The position numbers and the translations under genes are program-made. The notes beneath the pieces were generated by a model. The model was given only the letters and a program-made list of their open reading frames with translations. It did no database searches and was not told where the DNA came from. From Paenibacillus sp. 32352 (GTDB lineage: Bacteria; Bacillota; Bacilli; Paenibacillales; NBRC-103111): a stretch of DNA of 64,000 bases. The stretch lies in contig NZ_MZNT01000006.1 of the NCBI RefSeq assembly GCF_002042965.1, positions 124,001 through 188,000 of the forward strand, in the 5' to 3' direction. Of the stretch, positions 25,682 to 34,595 are shown one piece after another. The first letter of the stretch is position 1. The number at the start of each line of letters is the position of its first letter.

Positions 25682-26587
25682 TTACCGGGCAGCGTTCCAT
25701 GCCGGAAACCCGCTCCGCAGCGTCATAAGAAATTGCGAAGCCGCTAACGACAGAGGCATGTCCTTACGAATGGCTATGCCGACCGAGCGGGAAGGAACGG
25801 GCTCGGTCGTCCGGAGCTCGGTCAGGCTGCCCGCCGCCAATTCATCCTGAACGAAGGAACGCGTTACGAAGGCGACACCAAAGCCTCGGCGGGCAAACTC
25901 TACCAGCAAATCAATGCTGCCGAGCTCAATATCCGCTTCAACAGCAACCCCCTGGCCGGCAAACCACTGCTCAACGAACCGGCGCGTGCTGCTTCCCTGC
26001 GACAGAAGCAGAAGCGGCAGTGTTCCGAGCTTCTCCGCCGTCAACGGCTGCTCCCCCAGCTCCTTGTAGGCTTTGCCGGCTACGAAGCAGTCCTGAATGA
26101 CGGAGAGCGCCGTCACTTCTAGCATCGGGTCGACGATCGGCATATGAACAATGCCGAAATCGATGTGCCCTTCTTTGAGTCTGTGCACAATATCCGGCGT
26201 TTTGCCGTGTGAGAGCCGAATGTGTATATCCGGGTAATCCGCGTGGAACGAATCCAGATGCGGAAGCAGCATATGCTTAAGCAGCGAATCGCTCGCGCCG
26301 ACGCGAAGCTCCCCTCCGGTGAGCCGCTTGAGATTGTTTATTTTGGCCTCTCCGGCATCCAAGAGAGAAAAGGAGGGTTCCACATATTCCAGCAGCGCCT
26401 GGCCCTCTACCGTCAATTTTACGCCCTTGGACTGCCGATGAAACAGCTTGACCCCTAAGGTCTCCTCCATCTGCTTGATCGCATAGCTGACGGACGGCTG
26501 TGTGATGTACAGCTCCTGCGCCGCTTTGGTCAGGTTCCCCGCCTTCGCCGTATGATAAAAAATGCGGTACCATTCCAGATTGATCAT
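25682..26587 (-). CDS. LysR-family regulator, divergent from EPSP synthase
   Basis: A 301-residue LysR regulator with its helix-turn-helix in AGNLTKAAQELYITQPSVSYAIKQMEETLG and a periplasmic-binding-like effector domain from about residue 90. The start ATG 26587 gives the family N-terminus MINLEWYRIFYHTAKAGN. It is divergent from the EPSP synthase gene with a 110-base shared spacer that carries a perfect inverted repeat. LysR proteins usually regulate the adjacent divergent gene, so aroA is the likely target. It resembles the CysL/YwfK-type group, but the ligand is unknown. Confidence 0.9.
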   Translation of the reverse strand: MINLEWYRIFYHTAKAGNLTKAAQELYITQPSVSYAIKQMEETLGVKLFHRQSKGVKLTVEGQALLEYVEPSFSLLDAGEAKINNLKRLTGGELRVGASDSLLKHMLLPHLDSFHADYPDIHIRLSHGKTPDIVHRLKEGHIDFGIVHMPIVDPMLEVTALSVIQDCFVAGKAYKELGEQPLTAEKLGTLPLLLLSQGSSTRRFVEQWFAGQGVAVEADIELGSIDLLVEFARRGFGVAFVTRSFVQDELAAGSLTELRTTEPVPSRSVGIAIRKDMPLSLAASQFLMTLRSGFPAWNAAR

Positions 26588-26616
26588 GATATAAGTCCTC
26601 TCTATGTCATTATAAA

Positions 26617-26656
26617 GAAATTGAAATTTCATCTATTTCATTTCCCCTATTATAAT
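26617..26656 (+). promoter_or_regulatory. aroA promoter with LysR-type palindrome
   Basis: GAAATT-GA-AATTTC (26617-26630) is a perfect inverted repeat that overlaps the place where a -35 element should be. A consensus TATAAT lies at 26651-26656 with no good -35. This is the arrangement of an activator-dependent LysR-controlled promoter. Confidence 0.55.
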
Positions 26657-26697
26657 CAGATTACATCAAGCATTCAATGTAGAGGGGATGTTGAAAT

Positions 26698-28053
26698 ATG
26701 GAACATACGATCGGTCAGCCGCACGGGCGGGAGTCTCGCTCTCCTTGGTCCCGCTGCAAGGGGAAGCAAGAGGTTCGCATCGTTCCGCCTCAATCGGCGA
26801 TAACGGCGAATATTACCATCCCGGGAAGCAAGAGCCTGACCAACCGCGCACTTATTATTGCGGCGCTGGCGGAAGGAAGCTCCCGTCTTGAAGGGATTCT
26901 GAAAAGCGATGATTCGTACTGGTGCATCGAAAGCTTGCGTCAGCTTGGGGTTCACATCGAGGTTGAGGAAGAGACGGCCGTCATTCATGGCACGGGCGGA
27001 GACTGGCCGAACCGCGAAGGCGAGCTGTACTTCGGGGCGGCAGGTACCATCGCGCGCTTCTTGCCCGGTGCGCTGGCGGCAGGCCGCGGTACGTGGAAGC
27101 TGCAGGGCAATCCGCGGCTGAGCGAAAGACCGCTCGCCCCGCTGCTGGATGCGTTGTCCGCGCTCGGCGCCGATATCCGCTATGAAGCGGAGCAGGGAAG
27201 GCTGCCGCTAACCCTTCATGCGAACGGTCTTCGGGGGAGCGGCGTCAGCATAGCCGGCAATGTCTCGAGCCAGTTCATCAGCGGGCTGCTTCTGGCGGCG
27301 CCCTATGCCCGCGAGCCGTTGACCGTGCAAATCGAGGGCACCGTCGTACAGCGTGACTATGTCGAAATGACGCTCGATATGATGAGGGCCTTCGGCATCG
27401 AAGCAGAGCCGTCGGCGGACGGCCAATCCGTCCTCGTCCAGCCCGGCAAGTATCAAGCCCAGTCCCTGGCTCTGGAGCCGGATGTCTCTACGTGCTGCTA
27501 CTTCTGGTCGTTAGCGGCACAGACGAACGGACGCGTCCGCATCGAGGGCATTTCCGACCGGACCCGCCAGCCGGATATAGAGATCCTGGACGTGCTTGAA
27601 CGGATGGGCTGCACCGTTGTCCGCGGAGACGGGTTCATCGAAGTGGCCGGGACCCCCCGGCTTAAGGGAGGGTTCACGGCCAGCATGAAGCGGTGGTCCG
27701 ACCAGACCTTGACGATCGCCGCGCTGGCTCCTTTCGCCGATGCCCCTATTACGCTCACAGACGCAGCTCATATCCGGCATCACGAATGCGACCGGATTGC
27801 CGCTATCTGCACCGAGCTCGGCAAGCTCGGCATCCGGGTGGAGGAGCACCCGGACGGCTTGACGGTGTACCCGGGCAAGCCGCAGCCTACCCTGCTTGAT
27901 ACGTACGACGATCATCGCGTCGCTATGGCTCTGTCGCTGATCGCCGTCAAAGCGGACGGCATCCGAATTGCCGATCCGGGCTGCGTATCCAAAACCTGCC
28001 CGGATTATTGGGACCGGCTGAGCGCTTTGGGTGTGGAGGTTACCCTCTCCTAA
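26698..28053 (+). CDS. aroA: 3-phosphoshikimate 1-carboxyvinyltransferase (EPSP synthase), atypical
   Basis: A 451-residue enzyme of the shikimate pathway joining phosphoenolpyruvate to shikimate-3-phosphate. Catalytic-site motifs are present: PGSKSLTNRALIIAALA (Lys45), SERPLAPLLDAL, SSQFISGLLLAAP, the aspartate in SDQTLT, ECDRIAA, YDDHRVAMALS and SKTCPDYWDRL. Two blocks deviate from common enzymes: the loop usually GNAGT reads GAAGT (residues 114-118), and the segment before the catalytic aspartate reads MKRWSDQ. The gene stands alone, not in an aro operon, with a divergent LysR gene. It may be a second, specialised copy. Confidence 0.92.
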   Translation: MEHTIGQPHGRESRSPWSRCKGKQEVRIVPPQSAITANITIPGSKSLTNRALIIAALAEGSSRLEGILKSDDSYWCIESLRQLGVHIEVEEETAVIHGTGGDWPNREGELYFGAAGTIARFLPGALAAGRGTWKLQGNPRLSERPLAPLLDALSALGADIRYEAEQGRLPLTLHANGLRGSGVSIAGNVSSQFISGLLLAAPYAREPLTVQIEGTVVQRDYVEMTLDMMRAFGIEAEPSADGQSVLVQPGKYQAQSLALEPDVSTCCYFWSLAAQTNGRVRIEGISDRTRQPDIEILDVLERMGCTVVRGDGFIEVAGTPRLKGGFTASMKRWSDQTLTIAALAPFADAPITLTDAAHIRHHECDRIAAICTELGKLGIRVEEHPDGLTVYPGKPQPTLLDTYDDHRVAMALSLIAVKADGIRIADPGCVSKTCPDYWDRLSALGVEVTLS

Positions 28054-28097
28054 AGGGCCCTAGAAGCCTTGCAGCTCATCCTGTGGGTTTATACAAA

Positions 28098-28131
28098 GGG
28101 AGACCGTGCTTTTAGCCGGTCCCCTTTTTTT
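28098..28131 (+). terminator. Intrinsic terminator of aroA
   Basis: GGGAGACCG (28098 onward) pairs with CGGTCCCC and is followed by seven T. The next about 150 bases to the following gene are AT-rich and show no clear element beyond a plausible promoter region. Confidence 0.85.
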
Positions 28132-28283
28132 GATATTATGCGGATCTCCAACAAGGCATCTGAATCAGCTTCGAGGATAAAGCCTCATTTTTATTTTATA
28201 AAAAACCTGTAATATATGTAACTTTATCCCATTTGCCTTCGTCCACATTATGGAAACCCATATAGAACAGGAGCTGTTAAGCA

Positions 28284-29147
28284 ATGAAAAAACTAATCGC
28301 CGGTCTAACTGCCGGAATGCTGATCGGATCAGCAGCAACTGCTTTCGCGTCGTCGGAAGATATCGGAAAACAGGTCCAGGCGGTATTCGCCAAATTCGTG
28401 TTCAAGGTGAATGGCGCGGAAAAACCGCTGGAGACGACTCCTCTCGTATACGAAGGAACCGCCTATTTGCCGGTTAGAGAAGTGGCCAAGCTAACAGGCT
28501 ATGAACTTGTCTATCAAGAAGAGACACGCACCATAGAACTCACGGCCCCTGTCAGCACGCCTGTCACTCCGCCTGCTCCTCCTGCGGCGAAGCCGGAGCC
28601 CGAGAAGAAAAGCACACCGGACACTGCACAAACGCACCCGGTCTATTTAAGCGATTTATTGAACACCTTCGCCAACAAAGGTATCAAAAACAGAGGAGGC
28701 GGCTCGGGGGATACGGCGAGCTTCGAAATCGATGGGAAGGTATACACGTTGAAGACGATGGGCAGCGATTCGAACGGCCTTATTCTGGACGTCACTCCTT
28801 TGCTTGAGGCAAAAATTATAACGCTGGCTGATATAAAAATCGTGAATTCCTCATCGGTGAAGAGCACCCAGGAGAACAAACAAGAGCCGGAGAAGAGCAG
28901 CAATAGCGAGACAAAAACAACGAATGGCGTCACTCGCGTGTATTTGTTCGACCTGCTGGATGTGCTTAGCAAGAAGGGAATTAAAAGCAGCAGCGGGGGA
29001 TCGGGAAATAACGCCTATTTTGAAATTAATGGAAAAAGCTATGTGATGAAAATCGTCGAAATCGACTCTAAAGGCCGCATTCTGGACGTTACGCCTTTGA
29101 TCGATGCGAATATCATTTCCATTACCGATGTGCCGGTTGTCAAATAA
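28284..29147 (+). CDS. Secreted stalk-domain protein with two repeated modules
   Basis: A 287-residue exported protein. Residues 1-22 form a Sec signal peptide ending TAFA. Residues about 38-90 are a copper-amine-oxidase N-terminal-like stalk domain (FKVNGAEKPLETTPLVYEGTAYLPVREVAKLTGY), common in Paenibacillus surface proteins and not an oxidase. A Pro-rich linker follows, then two about 70-residue copies of one module (from VYLSDLLNTFANKGIK and VYLFDLLDVLSKKGIK, each with ILDVTPL) joined by a Lys/Glu/Ser linker. I do not recognise the module. AGGAG precedes the ATG. Confidence 0.85.
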   Translation: MKKLIAGLTAGMLIGSAATAFASSEDIGKQVQAVFAKFVFKVNGAEKPLETTPLVYEGTAYLPVREVAKLTGYELVYQEETRTIELTAPVSTPVTPPAPPAAKPEPEKKSTPDTAQTHPVYLSDLLNTFANKGIKNRGGGSGDTASFEIDGKVYTLKTMGSDSNGLILDVTPLLEAKIITLADIKIVNSSSVKSTQENKQEPEKSSNSETKTTNGVTRVYLFDLLDVLSKKGIKSSSGGSGNNAYFEINGKSYVMKIVEIDSKGRILDVTPLIDANIISITDVPVVK

Positions 29148-29181
29148 CCTTCGGCATCCCCTCGTTTAGCCTCATCACAAA

Positions 29182-29439
29182 GGAAAAAGGAGCTCTCTGC
29201 AGCTCCTGAGTCTGTCGAGAAACCTATAGAGCTTGAACTATTTCCAATATAGTCCAGTGGGATATGCCCCTCCGGCCGCTGTTGAAACCCGTGAAATGTC
29301 ATTATATTTAGCGGTATTTTCACGGGCTTCAAAGGCGGACGTAAACTCCTCCAGGGCATACCCCACCTCCGCTATAGCATATTTCGCGCAAAACAGGGTT
29401 TATCGACAGCCTGAGGAGCCCTCTGCAGCTCCTTTTTCC
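29182..29439. repeat. 258-bp palindromic MITE-like repeat
   Basis: The two ends are imperfect inverted copies of about 43 bases (29182-29224 and 29397-29439), each starting GGAAAAAGGAGCT and ending CTGTCGAxAAACC. Further in, GTGGGRTATGCCC and TTGAARCCCGTGAAA also recur in inverted order, so the whole stretch is one large imperfect palindrome centred near 29308. Each end holds a GGAGC/GCTCC hairpin followed outward by five T, a terminator that works only when reading out of the element. It lies between convergent genes and encodes no protein. It may be a non-autonomous mobile element. I see no clear target-site duplication. Confidence 0.75.
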
Positions 29440-29441
29440 GG

Positions 29442-30608
29442 TCAATTTTGCGATTCCTTTACAACGGCAATATCCAGCGGATAATCCGGCAGAACCAGCT
29501 CCCTCGAAGTCCCATCGGACAAGTCTACCACCGTAAGCCCGTCCCAGCCGGTGCCGGTAAGGGTAACTCCTCCCGTCAAATAAGCCAGACGTCCGTCCGG
29601 ACTGCTCGCCACCATCTGGTGGGGACGGTCCAAAGGAAGGATCCGTTCCTCCATCGTCCCTATGTCCAGCAAGGTCAAGTTCGGCTTTCCGGTCGCGCTT
29701 CCGGCGGCCCCGTTCCCCACAATAAGCATCTTCCTGCCGTCCGGCGTCAGGCTTACTCCCTCCTGATGCGTATTCCCGGTCAAAGGCTTCGTCTCCGACG
29801 TTCCCGCAGCCGGGTCCAGAACGACGAGGCCTCTTCCTTGGTAAGGAAGCAGCAGCCGTCCATCCTCCCTTACGATAGCGTAGTGCGGCTTTTCGAAGCC
29901 CCCTCCTCCCGTGCCGAAAGGCGCTGCTTTCACCTGCCGCGCCGTAAGTTTTTGCGGATTCACTATCGTAACGGTGTAGGAATCATGGTCGATGCTGTAC
30001 ACTTCACTTCCGTCATGGCTCACAGCCACATCGAACGGTCTGATCCCTACCGGAACGCTTCCGGTCATCGCAAGCTTCTCCGTATCCATGATTTCCAGCC
30101 GGCTGGGCTGGCCCGGCAAGTAGACACCGACATACACATAACGGCCATCCGAAGATACGGCGATGCCCATTCCGCCGGGACGATATTCCCCGAATTTTAT
30201 TTCCTTAATATGGGACTCATATGGAACCAAAGCCAAGCGTTTGTGCAGCTTGGTATCCATAACCGCAACCCCCTCCGCCGTCGACACATAAGCACGACGG
30301 CGCGTCTCATCCAAGGCGATCCCGAATGGAAACGCACCGGCCGTGACCTTGTCTGTTATTCCTTTCTCCCCATCCGTAAAGGAGATGTAGTCGCTTTTGG
30401 AATGCGTGATCATCAGGGTGTACCGCAGCTCGGGCTCCACCTTCTCCGGCGCCTTTACTGCAGGATCCGCAGGCATCGGGGATGGTTCCGCTGCGGGAGC
30501 GGACGTCCCTTCCATTCCCCGCTGCGGGGAACATCCCATGATCGCAAGCATGACCCCGATAACCGCAATGACGGTCATGATTCTTTTTTTCATCCGATGA
30601 TTAAGCAC
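29442..30608 (-). CDS. Beta-propeller (YVTN-like) lipoprotein
   Basis: About 388 residues. After a short N-terminus comes a lipoprotein signal with lipobox IMGCS and then a Pro/Ala-rich linker. The rest is built of YVTN/lactonase-type blades such as GIAVSSDGRYVYVGVYLPG, DVAVSHDGSEVYSIDHD and VSLTPDGRKMLIVGNG. Such seven-bladed propellers are usually surface proteins of unknown role. I place the start at GTG 30608 after GAGGTGA; ATG 30590, which begins MKKRIMTV, is an alternative. The stop is three bases from the palindromic repeat. Confidence 0.82.
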   Translation of the reverse strand: MLNHRMKKRIMTVIAVIGVMLAIMGCSPQRGMEGTSAPAAEPSPMPADPAVKAPEKVEPELRYTLMITHSKSDYISFTDGEKGITDKVTAGAFPFGIALDETRRRAYVSTAEGVAVMDTKLHKRLALVPYESHIKEIKFGEYRPGGMGIAVSSDGRYVYVGVYLPGQPSRLEIMDTEKLAMTGSVPVGIRPFDVAVSHDGSEVYSIDHDSYTVTIVNPQKLTARQVKAAPFGTGGGGFEKPHYAIVREDGRLLLPYQGRGLVVLDPAAGTSETKPLTGNTHQEGVSLTPDGRKMLIVGNGAAGSATGKPNLTLLDIGTMEERILPLDRPHQMVASSPDGRLAYLTGGVTLTGTGWDGLTVVDLSDGTSRELVLPDYPLDIAVVKESQN

Positions 30609-30665
30609 AAGCTTCACCTCTTCTTTTTTCATCCTGCACAACCTATTCTCTGTTGGCCGCCATAG

Positions 30666-30700
30666 GAAAAAAGAGCGGCCCATTCCCGACAGGCCGCTCC
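30666..30700 (-). terminator. Intrinsic terminator of the SLH gene
   Basis: On the minus strand GAGCGGCC/GGCCGCTC forms an eight-base perfect stem followed by a TTTTTT run. It separates the SLH gene from the propeller lipoprotein gene. Confidence 0.85.
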
Positions 30701-30733
30701 GTATTTTCACCTATTTAATTAACCTATGGTTAT

Positions 30734-32206
30734 TTATTTCGTACTCAGGCTCACTCCCGCAGCGGTTGCCCAGTCTCCTGCAGGGGCTACTGTGTAAGTC
30801 GTTCCAGCGGCCAGCTTCGCTCCGTTTTGCAAATCAAACGTGCCTGTCGCCCCTTTGCGGCTGGTCAGCTTGTATTGAGCCGTAATTGGCGTTCCTCCGC
30901 CTGCCGGAGTCAGCGTCACGCTGCGCAGTGCAAACAGCTCATCCTTAGGATCCTGTGTCAATGTCACCTCAATGGAGGTCTCATTCACCTGTGCCGCCGA
31001 TTGGATGGTCAGCGGAGCGACTTCCTTGGCCGTGAACGTGCCGCTGGCAATAGTAGCCCAATCGGAGGTCACCGTATATTTTACGCCCGCCTGGAGCTTC
31101 TGACCGTTCGGCAGACGGAACTTAGGCGCCTGTCTGCCGTCCGTAGCCTGGGTGAACGGCACATAGTTCGCAACGATCGTCTCTCCGCCCTCCGGAGTGA
31201 TGTATACCTGCTTATCTCTCATGGAAGAAAGAATTTTGTACTGTTTGCCGTTGTACATGTTGTTCTCGTCCACAATGAACGCGCCTTTGCGGCTGGAGCT
31301 GTAAGAAGCGACCACGTAACCGTAGTCGGCTACCCCATCCTCCAGGCTGGATTCTACCTCGAAGGTATCCGCTGTCACTTGCTGTGCGGAACGAAGCGGA
31401 AGCTTTTCCGTATTCGCGTTAAACGTCATCGAAGTGCTGCCCTTGTAGCTCATCGTGTAGGTCGTGCCTTCTTTTTGCGGCGTCACGGGAACGATGTAGG
31501 TCTGGGTAGCTCCGGATTTCAATTGTGGGATGTTCAATATCTTCAAGCCGTTGTCAAACGTAATGTTCGCTTTGGCTTTATCCACATCCGTATTCTCTTT
31601 GGGAAGCGGCGCAGAGAACGTAACCTGCAGCGTGATAGCATTCAGCGGTGTAATGCTTGTAATTTGAATCGGAGCGATTTGCTGCGCTGCATAAACAAGC
31701 AGGGCGGCTTCTCCGCGGGTTGCGAACTTGCCGCTCGCGAATGCGCTGCCGAACTGGCCCTTCACTTGCTCGGCGTCGACCTTCAATACCGCTGCCGTGA
31801 TCTCAACTAATTGCTCATGAGTGACAGGCTTGTTAGGCTGAAATTTGCCGTCCTCGCTTTTCATGGCACCAATGCTGACAAGGGCTGCGGCATAGGATTG
31901 GTACCAATCGCTGGAGGCTACATCGGACAAGTCAGGCTTGCCGGTCGTATTCAATTCTACGTGAAGCGCAAGGGCCACCATCTTGGCAAGCTCGGCGCGC
32001 GTTACATTTTGATTCGGTTTGAACTCCTGGTCTCCATAGCCGGAGATGACATCCTGCTTCGCCAATTCTTCTACAGCCGTTTTGTAGGCTGCTGCAGCTC
32101 CATTATCGGTAAATTGGACTGCGGCGGAGGCTGCAGGTACGATGGCGGACAAGCCGACAGCCGTTGTAATGACCCATGCTGCGAATTTTTTGCGGTTTAT
32201 CATCAA
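30734..32206 (-). CDS. S-layer-homology (SLH) domain surface protein
   Basis: A 490-residue secreted protein. A signal peptide ends near ASA (residue 28). SLH repeats follow: VEELAKQDVISGYGDQEFKPNQNVTRAELAKMVALAL and a second (ALVSIGAMKSEDGKFQPNKPVTHEQLVEI); a third, shorter match ends with FATRGEAALLVYAAQQ. SLH domains bind pyruvylated wall polymer. The remainder (about 185-490) consists of Ig-like or bacterial surface beta domains, with a recurring TSITPLNAITLQVTFSAPL-type strand. No enzyme motif is visible. It is probably a cell-surface structural or adhesive protein. Confidence 0.88.
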   Translation of the reverse strand: MMINRKKFAAWVITTAVGLSAIVPAASAAVQFTDNGAAAAYKTAVEELAKQDVISGYGDQEFKPNQNVTRAELAKMVALALHVELNTTGKPDLSDVASSDWYQSYAAALVSIGAMKSEDGKFQPNKPVTHEQLVEITAAVLKVDAEQVKGQFGSAFASGKFATRGEAALLVYAAQQIAPIQITSITPLNAITLQVTFSAPLPKENTDVDKAKANITFDNGLKILNIPQLKSGATQTYIVPVTPQKEGTTYTMSYKGSTSMTFNANTEKLPLRSAQQVTADTFEVESSLEDGVADYGYVVASYSSSRKGAFIVDENNMYNGKQYKILSSMRDKQVYITPEGGETIVANYVPFTQATDGRQAPKFRLPNGQKLQAGVKYTVTSDWATIASGTFTAKEVAPLTIQSAAQVNETSIEVTLTQDPKDELFALRSVTLTPAGGGTPITAQYKLTSRKGATGTFDLQNGAKLAAGTTYTVAPAGDWATAAGVSLSTK

Positions 32207-32359
32207 CTATCTCTCCTTTGGATTTCATCATGTTGCTTGCTGAAAGACTCTAGAGATAGATTACTCCGCAGACCGTTACAATCGAATAAAAAAACCGGGC
32301 AAAACATTAAAAAAACATAACAAGCCCAAAGGAGAGAACTCATCCGATGCTTTTAGAAA

Positions 32360-32388
32360 TGAAAAAAAGCTCCTTCTGCAGGAGCTTC
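32360..32388 (-). terminator. Intrinsic terminator of pdaA
   Basis: On the minus strand AAGCTCCT-GCAG-AAGGAGCTT is followed by a run of T. It lies about 50 bases after the deacetylase stop. The spacer to the SLH start holds AT-rich sequence and a second short hairpin but no gene. Confidence 0.75.
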
Positions 32389-32433
32389 ATAAATATGGAC
32401 TATTGCCGTAAGGACTCTCAGCCTGCCGGGCTA

Positions 32434-33231
32434 TTAATAAGTCTTCTTCTGCATTTGATCCAGGCTCTTGAACTCATACCCCTGCTCCTTGGCGGCAGCA
32501 ATAATACGGCCAAGCGCCTCTGCGTTGTCGCTGGAGACGGAATGCAGAAGGATGACGGCGCCCGGATGCAGCTGGCTCATGACGTTATCGTAAGCGTACT
32601 TCCAGCCTTTTTGCGTCTTAGGGTCCCAATCGCGGTAGGCAACGGACCAGAATACGCTCGTGTAGCCGAGGCTCTTGCTCTCCGCGAGAATCCGGTTGTT
32701 GAATATGCCGCGCGGCGGACGCAGGTAATGCATTTCCTTCTGGCTGGTCAGCTTGCCGACCTCCGCCTGCACCTTCTCGAGCTCTTCTCTCAAGCGCTCG
32801 TTGGATATTTGGCTCATATCGGGATGACTCCACGAATGATTGCCAATCAGATGTCCTTCCTCCACCATCCGCTTCACCAGCTCCGGCTGATCCTTGACAA
32901 AATGCCCTGTCACAAAAAAGATGGCCGGAACCTTATGCTCCTTCAGAACGTCCAGGATTCGCCCCGTATAGCCGTTCTCGTAGCCGTTATCGAACGTCAA
33001 GTACAGCTCTTTTTGGGTCACATCCCCCAGGAAGATCGCTTCATTCTTCTGGATAATATCCTTGAAGCCCTCCTCGTTAATGGACGCCAGCTGCTGATTT
33101 CTGCTTTTCTTGAAACCGAAATGGTAAGGGTCTCCCCCATAGATAGCATCGGCAGCGTGTACGGCGAACGGAGCCATCACAGCACACAGCAGCAGCGAAA
33201 CGGTCAGCATGGCCAATCGTTTCACAAGCAT
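32434..33231 (-). CDS. pdaA: Delta-lactam-biosynthetic de-N-acetylase PdaA
   Basis: A 265-residue secreted polysaccharide deacetylase with an N-terminal signal (cleavage near VHA, residue 26). Family motifs are ELYLTFDNGYENGYT with the catalytic Asp, GNHSWSHPD with the metal-binding His pair, YLRPPRG and the late VILLHSVS. The variant TFDNGYE (in place of TFDDGP) is typical of PdaA, which makes muramic delta-lactam in spore cortex so that lytic enzymes such as SleB can recognise it during germination. It is monocistronic with a terminator. Confidence 0.9.
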   Translation of the reverse strand: MLVKRLAMLTVSLLLCAVMAPFAVHAADAIYGGDPYHFGFKKSRNQQLASINEEGFKDIIQKNEAIFLGDVTQKELYLTFDNGYENGYTGRILDVLKEHKVPAIFFVTGHFVKDQPELVKRMVEEGHLIGNHSWSHPDMSQISNERLREELEKVQAEVGKLTSQKEMHYLRPPRGIFNNRILAESKSLGYTSVFWSVAYRDWDPKTQKGWKYAYDNVMSQLHPGAVILLHSVSSDNAEALGRIIAAAKEQGYEFKSLDQMQKKTY

Positions 33232-33288
33232 GTCACCCCTTCATCCTAGAATGTAAGATCAGGGATAATATGCCCTAACAGGGCGCGG

Positions 33289-34581
33289 TTATGTACCAGG
33301 GGAAACGGAATATCTTTTTTGCAGCTCCTTGGTCGATATGGCCAAAATTTTGGGTGTCAGAAGCTCCTTCTTGATCTCCAGCCGCTTCTTGCCTTGAGGA
33401 TGGACGACCACCAGCAGCGTGCGCAAATAAAGCTTAGTCAGTACGAAAAAAATTCCGCGGGGCAAATCGGTTACCGTAAAGCCTAATTGCTTAGGTCCCC
33501 GGTTGATCATCGTGATGCCGTATATTCCTTTGACATCCTTCGTCGTCTCATCATTCATGAATCGCTCGGTCATCTTGGGCATAATCTGCTGCACCGCGCG
33601 TACCAGCTGGACGGCCAGCTGCATCATCGAACGGGTGTCCATGGCGATGCGGAACATCATTTCATTATTGAAATGAAGCTCAATCACCCGATCCCCTTTG
33701 CGGATCTCCTCTCCGTCCGGAAGCGCGATACGTTTGCCGTGATAGGTGCACACCCGGTAATAGAGCAGCCGGTTGTCCGGATCGACAGGCTCCAGCTCAA
33801 ACCAGGAATGGTAGAGCCCTTCCCATTTCAGCCACAGCGATAACGGGAGCCGCTTGTACCAGCTAAGGCTATCCATTTGCTCGTTAGACCAGCCAATCTC
33901 ATCTACGGTATGGAACGTAACCTGCTTCCGCTGCATTTCCTCAATAAAGGCATGCAGGGCTTGCAGCATATATTCCGGCGCGTCCGAATTCGCTCCTATC
34001 GTCTGGCCGCTGTCATGAAGCACGATCACTGCGCCATCCTTGAAGCGCGACAGAAGCCGGTGCTTGATCTTCACGGTGCCTCCGCGGCTCCGCCAATCCC
34101 CTACAATCAAGGACCACAGCACCAGGCGAAAATCTTTTAACAGCAAGAAATCGAACAGATTGATAATTCCCCAGGGCGGCCGGTAATAGACCGGTTTTTC
34201 GCCGGTAATGCTCTCAATGGCCTCGACGGCATGGTTCAGCTGCCTGCGCACTCTTCTTGGCGTCATGAAGGCATTGGTCCAATGGGAATAGTTATGGATC
34301 CCGACCAGATGGCCTTCCTCCTTCATTCGCATGATCAGCCCCGGGTACTGGACTGCCTTCGAACCGAGAACGAAGAACGTCGCCCGAATCTGATACCGCT
34401 TTAACAAATCCAGCAGCCGGGGGGTATAATCCGGGTCCGGGCCATCGTCGAAGGTGAGGAATACCGTTCGGTCCGCGTTTCCTTTCCGGTAGGCCCCCCA
34501 GCCGAACAACCGGACCAGGAGCGTCGGAATAATCGTGTACAAAGCCAGCACAAGGACAACCATCCAGACGAAGTAACCCAT
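33289..34581 (-). CDS. Membrane-anchored polysaccharide deacetylase with C-terminal YkoP-like domain
   Basis: A 430-residue protein. One membrane segment (about 5-22) is followed by a NodB-type deacetylase domain (VFLTFDDGPDPDYTPRLLDLL, the His motif HNYSHW, YRPPWG and VIVLHDSG) to about residue 225. The last about 190 residues form a second domain (from WLKWEGLYHSWFELEPVDPDN) that I believe resembles Bacillus YkoP, normally a separate small protein. It is the third gene of an operon with a glycosyltransferase and an MFS transporter, suggesting modification of a glycolipid or envelope glycan. Confidence 0.85.
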   Translation of the reverse strand: MGYFVWMVVLVLALYTIIPTLLVRLFGWGAYRKGNADRTVFLTFDDGPDPDYTPRLLDLLKRYQIRATFFVLGSKAVQYPGLIMRMKEEGHLVGIHNYSHWTNAFMTPRRVRRQLNHAVEAIESITGEKPVYYRPPWGIINLFDFLLLKDFRLVLWSLIVGDWRSRGGTVKIKHRLLSRFKDGAVIVLHDSGQTIGANSDAPEYMLQALHAFIEEMQRKQVTFHTVDEIGWSNEQMDSLSWYKRLPLSLWLKWEGLYHSWFELEPVDPDNRLLYYRVCTYHGKRIALPDGEEIRKGDRVIELHFNNEMMFRIAMDTRSMMQLAVQLVRAVQQIMPKMTERFMNDETTKDVKGIYGITMINRGPKQLGFTVTDLPRGIFFVLTKLYLRTLLVVVHPQGKKRLEIKKELLTPKILAISTKELQKRYSVSPGT

Positions 34582-34595
34582 TTGAACTCACCCTC

